From Pisaster brevispinus (taxonomy: Eukaryota > Echinodermata > Asteroidea > Forcipulatida > Asteriidae), in contig JAMKCF010000009.1 of assembly GCA_023634235.1 (NCBI GenBank), positions 4,712,001 through 4,776,000 on the forward strand: a DNA stretch of 64,000 bases. The letters are read 5' to 3'. Both the position numbers and the translations under genes were made by a program. This document shows positions 12,901 to 24,900 of this stretch, piece after piece (the first letter of the stretch is position 1; each line of letters opens with the position of its first letter). The notes below the pieces were generated by a model. That model was not told the origin of the DNA, ran no database searches, and saw only the letters and a program-made list of their open reading frames with translations.

Positions 12901-15900
12901 CAAGCCCTTTTGAAAGATAATTACAATTCCTGTACATACTGCACTCAAACTGAATACATGATATTGATAAATCCAATAATAAAACGCCTGCACGTACATG
13001 TAATCATGTCACCAATTTTCATCATTTATCCATGCGCTCACAGTTTGAGAAGTCGTAATGTGAAAACAGGTAGACAGTACATAAAATGCAAACTGGAAAC
13101 ACTTGCCAGTTTGGTTTCCTGATCTATTATGTCAAAGAGGTTATGTTTTTTGTTTGTTGAGGTGTGTGGGGGTGTTTGTTTGTTTGTTTGTTTTTTTTTC
13201 CCTTCTTTTTTTTCAGGGAAAATAGAAATTACGCCCTACATGTACTTAGGAATTTGTAAAAGCTAAAAATAATAGTGTTATTTAATCTTGCCTAAAAAAT
13301 ATTTGGCATGCACCAATCTTTAACATAAATAAAAAGGTAAAAAATAAATATAAAAAAATATAAATCACCAGGCTTAGGATTATTAAAAAAATTGAAATAT
13401 CATGCGTACATTACCTTACTTGTAGGTGGTGCATGCATCTTGTTAATAGTATTTTAGAAAGTCATGTGTGAACACTATTGAAACTATTAAAGCTGGAGGC
13501 TCAAGCCCCCCCCCCCCCCCCCCCCCCGCCGCCCCCCATCAAAGGGCCAGCCGATTTTGCCGATTAAAATTGTTTGGAACGTGTACCTGCATGACCTGGA
13601 TGTATTGGCACTCATTTTGATGTTTGTCATCTTTGAGGTACACAATATGTAGAACTAATAATAAAAATAATAATATTGAAGTCTTATAACAGCGCATGTA
13701 TCCTCCAATAAGGTGCTTAAAGCGCTTGAAAAAAGTGAGAGACACTTTTAGAGACAGGTTTTGAAGGTTTTTTTTATGAATTATGTGACCGGCTTATCTA
13801 GCACATTATATGGGTTTACAAGGTGCTGCGGCACACTCAGCAACCACTGGCAGAAATACTGGGGCAAACCCCTCCTCTTGGGCCCCGTTCCCACTGGACC
13901 CCGCATTGATCGCGCAATTTGAGAAAAGGGCGATCAGACCCCGCAATTTCTCGAAAAGGGCGATCAAAGAGCGATCAAGCGTAAGTGGGAACGCGAGGGC
14001 GATCAGGATCAGACCCCGCAATTTTGATCCACCTCGGGAGTAGGATTAAAGCGGGATCTGATCGCCCTTGTGGATTAATGGGCGATCAAAAGTCTAGTGG
14101 GAACGCAAAGGGCGATCAGACCCCGCAATTTGAGGGCGAACATCCGGTACGGTAGGCCCGAATGGCGCGAAAATGGTGTTCTTTTTTCTATTCCCAGCAA
14201 GCACCACGCATTTGGTGACATGAATTGCAAGTAAAGCATAAAGCAGTATTGACGTCACGTGACGATACCAACTACACGTTCTGTACAACGCATCCACACT
14301 AAGCCCAAACCCACGCTTTAATTTTGGATGCATTGTATTCATACGTGCACGTTCTTTAAAGATGGCAGCGCCCAGCAATAAACGTCCCATAAATTCGTCA
14401 AAAAAAAACCTCCCAAAAAGATGAGAAGCGTGGCAAACTATGGTCGGACGAGGAGCTAGGAGCCATCCCACACTGTGTGGTCGCCATAGATACGTTGCGC
14501 CTGCGCACTGCCCACTTAGTCGACCTGCGTTGGTGAACTTTGAATCCACTTCCGTTCCCAAAAGGGAGATCAATGCGCGATCATACTCTAGTGGGAACGC
14601 GACCGCGATTCACGTCTGCGACTAATCCTTTTGCGGGGTCAGGATCTCGTAATTGTGGATCCAGTGGGAACGCGGTCTTGGTGATAAGTGTGACTGGGTT
14701 CTTTTACGTGCATTACACAACACACTGGACCTACGGCTTTACGTCCCATCCGAAGGATGAAGCACTAATGGTCAAGTGTCTTGCTTAAAAAATAGATGGT
14801 CCAAAGCCTTAAGTTTGTACAGAGTGGCATGACAAATGTATTTTGTAAATTATGTATTTTTGAAAAACACCTCAGTTTAACAATGGTACACTGTGAGTTT
14901 CTAACCAAACTTCTTGCATTGCTGTAGCATTTCAGACAGAAACCTTTGGTTGAAACTTGGTACAGTATCAAGTTCATGCAAAGTAATCATTTATTTGTTT
15001 ATGTTTTTTTCACAATAAAATTCTGTAGTCTCCCCTGTTTTTCTTTTGTGCAACATCTCCATTCGTGGGACAAGTGTAGTGAATTACTTACACTTCTCTC
15101 TGTACCACCGTGTGAAAAGATCCATAGACCAATGGTCATCTACATTCACATGGAGTCACAAAAGCAAATGCTAACTGTTAAGTTTTCCCTGTTCATTGGG
15201 GGGGGGGGGTAATAAATTTCCACAGGTCCATACTTTGCACTCGCGCTAATCTCCCTTAGCTGATGGCTCAGAGGTGCCCAGATGTATATGGTGACATTTT
15301 CATTGTACATCTTTTGTACTTTTTGTAGTCTCAAAAATGAGCATCAACGTACATTAATAATTAATCCATAACATGGGGTAACAAACTTACAGGTATCCTT
15401 ACCTCCAGCAGACAACGAAAAGAATGACAAAACCAAACTAATCTATTTAAATTTTCTTAATGCTTCAAAATCATTCAAGGTGGTTTTGTCATTCTTGAGG
15501 TTTGCATAAAGTAGCAACATTTTGTAAAAGCATCAAACAACTTGAGCTTCATAGTAATGTATTCTTGAAAATGTCTTTAAAACTTCAAGCTAATCTCAAG
15601 GACTGTCGAGCTGAAAAGTGGAAAAGTGGAAAAGCCAGTGAAGTGGAAAAGCCAGATTTGACAGAGTGATTATATTCTGCAAAAATGTACCGATGAAATG
15701 CAATTAATGTTTGTTAAACTCACACAACTTGTTCACCCCCTCCCCCAAAAAAATTTGTTTTAAAAAATAGACATGGAAACTCGATCACTTCAAACTCAGA
15801 AACTTGTTTGTGTTAAATTCAAACTTCTAAGCAATGTGGGCTACTCAATGTAGACACCTCCCTTGTCCCTCAAGACATGACATTGCCTCCTTGAGACCTT

Positions 15901-18900
15901 GCCACATCCGAAGCGTCCTACAATTATCCATATAGGGCTCCTATATCCAATTTTGAAACCTTTTGGCAGTGAGTATACACAGCAAAATAAGGATGACATG
16001 TGACGCATGTTCCACCAATCAAATGACAAGGATCTGTGTGTATCCCACAGCTGTTAACCAATCAGAAGCAAGAATTCTAGCTTGCTGGAGGATACTTAAA
16101 CTGTTCACTCACAAAACAGTAATAATATGATAATATGTACAATATGGTCAACAGAGTTTTTTTTATATAAACGAATAATCTTACAATTCATATTTAATAT
16201 CTATAAAAACACATATAATTTCAGATCTAAGGATCAAAATCAAGTGCTGGTATCTCCATTATCTGTATTTATGTATGTATGTAAATTGTGTCTTCAAGAA
16301 ATGACTTGGTAATGTAACACAGGATACAAGCATTAGAATTTATTCATGAGTGTAACGAGGGCCGATACCAGCTGCCTGTAGTCATCTTGACGTGAGCATG
16401 TACATGTATGAACGTTTGATCATGTATACAGTACATGTATGTATCTTGCAGGACAAAGGTATTGTGCAGTGCCTACAGTGTACTAAACTGCCTAAATCCT
16501 GGTTCATGCAGTCACAGCTGACTTCATAGCATTTGTTATTATATTTTTTGTGCAGCATAATGGCTACAGGGCCCCTGCATGCCACAGGCATTAACGCTAG
16601 CAGGTACATTAACGCTAAGGTGATTTCAATGGCAGACACTGATTGAACACGCATTCCCCAGTACACTGCAAGAAGAATCCAATGGCTGAACTTACTACAT
16701 CCAATCACGAGTGAACCTAGTCCATTACATTAAATCGGTGGATTATTAAAAAGTTGACCATGTACAGTATTTCAGTACGTTATAAGTAGATACCTGATGT
16801 GTACATTATAAATGCTGACAATCTGCAATTCATTTGTGGCCTGACTGCAACATGCAGCCTTTTCCCCACTTTTTGTTTACAGCTGTTTTTAAAGTTGCTT
16901 CATTTAAATGAAATGATATTTGATGATATTTAAATCAAAGTAACACAGTACATGTATACATTTTTTTATTGATTTATTGATTTATTTATTTTTCATTTTA
17001 TTTATTTTTTTTTGGGGGGGGGAGAAGGCTTGCAATCAGAACTTTTATGTTAAAAAAGGAATCAAAAAGTGCTTAAAAATTGCAATATTGATGTTTCCCC
17101 CCAAAGACTTATTTTGTGGTTTAAATCCATCAATTGAAATCAAACAACCTTGATTACAAGAGCATTTAACACACATTATCACTGTGTTTTTCAAAAAATA
17201 ATGTGAAAAAAAGCTGTGAATTTTAACATTCATGTTCAAGCGCACTCACTTTGTCAAGGAATGGGGATACTGCTTTACTAGAACAACTGCATGCACCTGC
17301 CTTTTCAAATACGGCACTGCAATAAGCAGATCCGATTCCTTCGAGACCATAAAAATAGAGGTACCACCGCAGCAGTTATTTTTTGTACAGTGAAACTACT
17401 TTTGCGTGAAAGCCAATTTCGTACATTTTCAGATATTCGTTTCACTGAAATCTTGATAACGAAATGCTGCTTTTATTTGACTCAAAAGGGAGGGAAAAAC
17501 AAAGCACTCTCTAACAGCAACACTTTCCCGTCTTTTATGTCTGCAAGTGCATTACACGATTGTCTGCATTTCTGTTGTGTCAGTGTACAGTGAATGAATG
17601 GCAATATGATAAGTGTATTTCTAATGTTTACTTAATAAGGACTACTCTGGCCGGCCAGTCTCGGCAGCAAACATGTAGACGGCAGTATACGGCGCGGTAT
17701 TTAGTGTACTCCATTATCCCTCTATAATGAAGAAAGTTTCAATGAGGTTAAAATAAATATTGTCTCACTGAGTGGCAATGTGTAATATGAATCACACGCA
17801 TGCATTCATATGTAAGCTCTGTGATGCATTTATTAACACCATTAAAGGGACGGTGCATCACTAAGTACAAAACTATGTGATGATTCAACAAAAGTTTACA
17901 TTTTAAAAGCTACCTTGATGTACACTAAACTCTACAAGTAAAAGTGGCACACAAGCCATCGAGAAATTATGTAAACTTATTATGTAAAATGTTAATAGTT
18001 GCAAGTCTTTCCAATCATTCAGCCAATCACTTACATGTACAAATGTAATTCGCAGTAACAAGTTAAATGAACTGGATTTCATTGTTGTCTGTACTATTAT
18101 TATTTATTTGGCCATTGATATAAGAAAACAACACATGTAGTCAAAATAAGATAAACCTGTAATTTTCATGCAAGGAAATTAGCCTAATGAAAGTGCCCCT
18201 ATGTGATAAAAAATACAGTCAAATGGCCAAGAATATAGGAATGATGCACAAAAAATGCATAATTATGGATATATCCTTAGGTTTGGTGTTGCACTTGAGC
18301 AAATTCTTGAAAACTGTGACGCCGGAATGGAATAAATGTATTCAACCCAAAGGATGCTCTTCTCCAGCTTTAATAGCTAAAACCTTTGGCATTTTTACTA
18401 AAGAACCCTCTTGAATTCCTGTTCCAGCAGCGTACAGTAACTCCAATATGAAACCCAGTCATCTCAGATTGATTCCGTATGCAGCCTGCCTCATGCAAAG
18501 CATCATTGATTCAGCTCGACGCAGGCTTACGGAGTTCAACTGAAAACATGCTGCCCGAGCTTAATTGATTTAGGATGGTATGGGTTAATGTCTCAATGTT
18601 CCAAACCATCATTTTACATGGATTAACATTTAAATTTTGAATCTTCAAATCAGTACACTTGCACATTATGCATGTTGTAGGCCTACATGTACAGTGGAAG
18701 GAATCAAAATGATATAAATTACACCGTAGTATAGTAGGCTACATGTATAATAAACTTTGACTATCCATATATTGTACATTTTGAGCAGCAAAGTAAACTT
18801 TTAGAATATAATGGGTTTGCCCTCATGACTTGTGCTCAAGTTTTTCAAGAAGACAGAAACTACATGTTACAAATATGGTTGAATTGCTTTCTGCACATTA

Positions 18901-21900
18901 TTATAGAGCCTAATGAATTGCACTAACTTGTATACCCTCAGATATGATTTTGTAAAAAAAAAAGGAAACAAAAGTTATATTTTAAAGGGGGAAATTCCCA
19001 AGCACACAAAAGATTATATGCTAGTGTTTTCATGTTTTTATGGCAATATACTGTATTAAGCCTGTGCGTAAACGGTTTTTTTTGTAACCGTGTAACCGTT
19101 TCCGAAACGGTCGGTTACACGTGTAACCGACCGTTTCAGAAAAAAATGGAGTTCAAAAAAATTGGTTCAGACGACCGAGCACGATGTTCACTGCCATCGA
19201 ACGGATTTTCGTCGGGGATGAATCACATAATGGAAACTTACTTGTAGGTGAAATTGTATCCAGTGAAATAAACAATCTTTGTCATTCAAGTGTCCGAGTT
19301 TCTTTATCAATAAAGTGCATTTTTAAGCCACCGCACTGGCATACTGCACAGGCTTGGCGATCGCGATCACGATCGTTCATAAGTAAAACACGCACGCACG
19401 CACGCACGCACATAACCACATGGCAGTGAGTTTCCCACAACGTACCCACAACGTTTGCTCGCCCGCCGGTAGTCCACACATGCACACAGCACATGGTGTA
19501 TTGTACAGTACAACAGCAGGTCCAAAGTCCATCCTAAACAACATTTCGCACGCTGTGATTGGCCCGTTAAAAGATTTAATATTCATAAGAAAGCTTGGCT
19601 AGCCTCCAACTCTGTACACGTTCGCGAGTCGAGTAAACAAATGCTGCACAATGTGGCGCACGCCCGCGGATTCTGTACTATACACAGCGTTGGGTTAAGG
19701 CTATTCAAGCAGCATTGACAACTTTTGCCGATTGAGGGCGTTTCAGGGCAAAGTTCATTGACTTTTTCTCAATCATGCGTCGTTGATCGATCGTTAACAC
19801 GAAGATTTCATTGCAAAGTAAGTTCTATAAAACCGATTCTCAAATTACAAAATCCATGAAAATGGTTGTTGATTAAAAAAGGATTACTGAGGGCAGAAAT
19901 TAGGGGATAAGATAGTTCAAAAACGCAAATTTCCTTCTTCTTTTTTTTCTTTTTTTTGGGTTATGCTACGAAAATTGTGTGCATCAATACATACGGGCGA
20001 GTGAAAAAACTTGCGGGCGACTGGTTTTTCGGTTACCCGAACCGAAAAAACGTAAACGTGTAACCGAATAATCGGTCGGTTAACCGTGTAACCGTGTAAC
20101 CGTCACAGGCTTATACTGTATACATGTATATATATTTTTTTATAAATAATTATCTTTTTTTAAAAGCTGATCAGCTAAGTAGTTGCACACCTGATTCCCT
20201 AGATACACATAAAAAAGTATGGCATACACAAGCGGAGGTCTTAATGCAAACTAACGAGCAACATTGCATTAGATTCATAATTTACACAAACACTACACCA
20301 CCACAGCAAGTTTGTGTGTCCCCCCCCCCCCACCATAACTGTTGCATGTTAGATCCAATCAAGCATGACCTCATAGGACATGGTGTATCTGATCAGTCAT
20401 GCTCAACTGTGCATGAAGACCACCAGACTACATTTTACTTAACACTATGCAAACTTATGTTTTTAACTGTTAGTGCCCTGATGATGACAACAATGGGGAA
20501 TACCCTTCTAACTTCCTGAGGTTGCATAAACTCTGCCACAGTGCATACATGTGTACATTGTACACACACTACAAACTATACATTCAATTTCATGGCAATT
20601 ACGTGTTCATGTAAAACATTTCATAACATCTTGGGAAAATTATGTCTAAGTCAGGAGTCCACGAGAAAGATTCCTACATTGTAGATTGGAAACATTCATG
20701 TTCGATGGTTCATAATGAACCAGTTCAAACTGGTATTAGTGCACATGAAATATACATGTACTGTACCATGACTTTCACGATAGAGCCATTTAATGTATAA
20801 TAGCTGTATACCCATACATTCAAATACAACAATGAATGTATTACAAACTACATGTTGAATGGTTTGTGAATTAGGGATGGTCTTGGCCACACCTCGTTTT
20901 CAAAGACCATAACATGTTTTTACCAACTAAAAATCAACCACACAACATCCATTCCAGCAACAGATCATTGATTGATAGCACAAACGGCTGCTATCTCCAC
21001 TGTGCCCACTTTGAAAACTGGGGCTTAAAGGTCTAAGAAACTGGAATTGTTTTGTTCAATAGCTTGTCACGTACACATACATGTACACCTCTGGAAAGGT
21101 CGTACCCTCTACGCAAAGTACATGATACATGTAAGATTTACGTACACTGTACATGTACTTCACAATTATCAGAGCGTTTCACAAAATCAACAGGTTCTAT
21201 CAAAGTTTCAGTTGAATAACAGTCAATAGGTACATAAATAAATTTTCTAAATTCATTCAAGGGTTCAGTCAAATAACTAACTGCAAAAGCTTGTGTAGTT
21301 CAAAGCAACTACCCTTAATTGATAATTACCACCACCTTTACCCAAAACAACCATCAGATGTTGGTTTTTTTTTCCATGCAAGTACCCTCCTATTGCTAAA
21401 TGAAGCAAAATGCAACAGAGGATTCTGTTGAAATGTGAAGTGAACTTTTTTTTTACCAGTCTTGGTAATGGGCTAATTTACACTGATAAATGCACCAAAG
21501 TGCACTGACATTTGCTGGGGACTTTTAAATTGTATTAAATACAACACAATGCAACAAAGTAGGGGATTTGAGTTGACTGCTAATTAAAATGCAACATTAT
21601 TTTGTTGCATTAGTCATGATAGATACAGATGTGGGCATCAGTTTTGAAACTTCATTTTGTACAAGCACTTCAGTAAACAATGTAAGAAAATTTATACTGA
21701 ATTAAGTACAACATCTAAACCAGAGAGGGGGTCTTTTGACAACTTCCAAGGGCATGAAACTCCTTGGACTACACCTTGACAATATTGACAACTTGGACAA
21801 CCCAATAATAACAATTAAACTTTGGCATGCACTTGTTCACAGTTAAATCCTGAATTAACAACTTTGACACTGTAGCCAAAGTGTAGGCTGGTCAAAGGTT

Positions 21901-24900
21901 TATCTTTTTATTGGTCAATCCTGAGTGAGATTGACATAAACAGTGCAGACCCTTGAAATTACAAAGGCTACCATACCATAACAACCAATAAACCAAGTTT
22001 GATCAGTTGTGCACACATCACCCTGGCTGATCCATAATGCACAAAATACATGTAGTTTTATGTACAAAAATTGGGATACAGTGTACAGGTGTGCACTCTT
22101 GTACTGTACCCTTTGTAACAAAAGTACACATCAATTGGCGCTGAAAGATTTCACAAAGGAATAGGATGCCACACCCATAGGTTAAGATTTCAGTGGTTTT
22201 TTTTTAATGTGGTTCCCTTTATCAGTTTGCGGAAACATTGATTCAGAAAATTTAAGTTGAATGTATTACATGTACAAAGCTCAAACGAAAAGAGTGAGGG
22301 TGAGGGGCAGGTAGGCCTACTGCTCAAGCACACTTGACTTCTTTTTGTCTGTCTGCCGGGCTCAGACTGTCTGTCAAGGTGCGGCAACAGTTCTCAAAGC
22401 AGATTTCAAGCTGGTACATTTGTACCACACAGCATGTACATAATGTGTTTACATGCCCATTACACTAGATGCTCCTTAGTGTGCATTGTATACACCTTAA
22501 GAAATATGCGGTATAAACCAAATACAATATGTCTAATCACAAAGCCGGAGTTTCGCATTCCCTTCCCTCATTCAGCAAGTAAAGAGGCAGGTGACTTCAC
22601 TCACAGGGGCCCCCATCACTACATGTACTTGTCATGAACCTCGATGATGAAGCTTAGACCTACATGTAAGACCCTTCTGTTCCATACTCAAACAACTCAA
22701 CTGAGGCATCTTGACCTACTCCTACAGATCTAAATTTTGATAGTACCCCCCTTTGATGGTAATGTCAAATAATATAATTACAGGTGCAATGAATCAGATC
22801 AATTGTAGATTGTGATGCGTTTATGTGCGCTTGCCCAAAGTAGGGGGAACGTTGACTCCAATATTAATTTTTTTACAAATCAGTTTTTTGGTGTATTTGC
22901 AAAGTAATCCAAAGTATCACAGATATTGCCATGGTCCGAACAGACGACCCCCTCCCCCCCCCCAAAGGTTACACTTGGCATAACGTTATTTGCATGAGAG
23001 CACAACAACCGCAAAACAGGCTAGGAATTCCAATTTTGGGAAGGCAAGGCCATCTTTATCTTGCAAAAGGCACTTCCATTGGAAAATCTTAAAGCATTAT
23101 GGGAAACTTTTGAAGGGGCACCAAGGCCAAGACCAGGGGCAACAAAGGGTATGGCCGTCATGGCCGTCATGGCCTCTGTGTCCAGGCCTGACATGATCCC
23201 TTCTCTTAGTCTTAGGTATACAATGCACATCACCCACAACACATGTCGATGGCACCAACTACAATAATTGTAGGCAAAATGTAGAAAACTGAGAGAAGTT
23301 TAGAGACACGTTATGAAGTAATGATTTGGTATCAACTCAGCCTAAACATCTACATAAATGTACTTAAGATGAGTACCGGAATCTAAGATAAAAGCAAGAC
23401 TGTAGACAGCAAAACATGTCAATCCTCCACCAACTTCATGTATGTAATGTAGAACACTTTGAAGCTTAAGACACTGCTTCAATAAATGTCAAGACGTACA
23501 TTATACATGTATTTATTCAAAACTGTCTGCACATTTTTTTTTTTTTTACTGAGCTGATCCCCAGTAACATTTCATGAATCTTACTGTTCGTAGTTTGTTC
23601 GCACATTTTTTCTCAATTTGTTTTTGTATTTGGTTTTGACAGACATGTCTGTTAGAATTTGACTTAAATGGACACAAATGCACACAAAAAAATGCAAAAA
23701 ATGCACACGTGCACCAATAGACCGTTATCATGCTGCTGCCATCTTGGTCATGTTCCCTGTATCCAGTAACAGTATTGGATGCTAATATTCACCGTACAAA
23801 AAAAGGTACCAGATTATTTTTCCTTCCAGTCTCGGTTTGGTTACATTGAGCTGAATAGGAGAAAATCAAGATGGCCGCACCATGATAAAGGTCTATTAGC
23901 CCTTCTGAATCGAGATGTGCAATAGCAGTGACCTAATGTAGCACCCTCTCGCCAATGCATTGCTAAAATAAAAAACTACGTGTAGAGCTAATAATCTGAA
24001 TTAGTGCCGGAGACCGATCTCTAATCCAGTTTTTTGTGAGCTTTAACTCAGTCTTGGAACACCATGACTTGGACTTGGACTCGACCCTGTGACTCAACTG
24101 GACTCGTGCAAGTCATCTTGAGGCCAGCCAAAGACTGGGGGAAAAAACACACACGCAACTTTATCTACCTTCATGATGCCCATGTAAATCGTCAAATGAA
24201 AAATGAAACATAAATGTTTCCATCGATATGCAATCTCAGACTTGAAATGTCAGACTAGGTAGAGCTGGCTCGCCATGTCTGTTTTTCGTTGCTTTACTGT
24301 ATAGACTGGAACATGGAGATTTTCTACCTGAATAGGTCATAGTCTAGTCCTTGACAAAATGACATTCAAAATGACATGTCCACACATACTTGTACATGGA
24401 ATTCAAACAACTCGGTCAGTCTTTGGCAAGTTTGTGGTCTTTTTTCCAGCAAAACATTTTCTTAATGTTTTACATGTAAATGTTCTAAACTGATTCATTA
24501 AACAATGGAGATCAATCCGGTGACCTTCAAATATGTGTTATTTTTTAAAGTGGTAAAAATCTAGCAAATCTAGTCACTATTCTGATAGAAAACAGCTGGA
24601 AATTTTAAGAAATGTTTTATACTTAATTCAAGGTCTCACATATCAAACCAGGCCTGGTATTTTAAGGAAGGAACAGAGGTACTTGCCCACCATGGTCATT
24701 GCCTTGGCGCCCCTCGAAATGTTCAAGCAGAAATTTACAATTACATCATTGAGTTGCTGTTCACCATACAAGAGCGAAGCACCAGGCCTGCATAACCCTC
24801 TGGTCTACAACCGCCAAGAGGATGGACAGTTACAATTATGGTAACTATATTTACAGGGACAACTCAGACTTGGACAAAGGGAGACTCGGATGGCGGGACT

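Noticed and set aside
14094..14573. 159-codon minus-strand frame
   Set aside because: It lies wholly inside the TIR element and has no similarity. The plus strand looks more like the old coding strand.
20124..20519. 131-codon plus frame
   Set aside because: Low-complexity start, includes a poly(C) run, no similarity and no splice signals.
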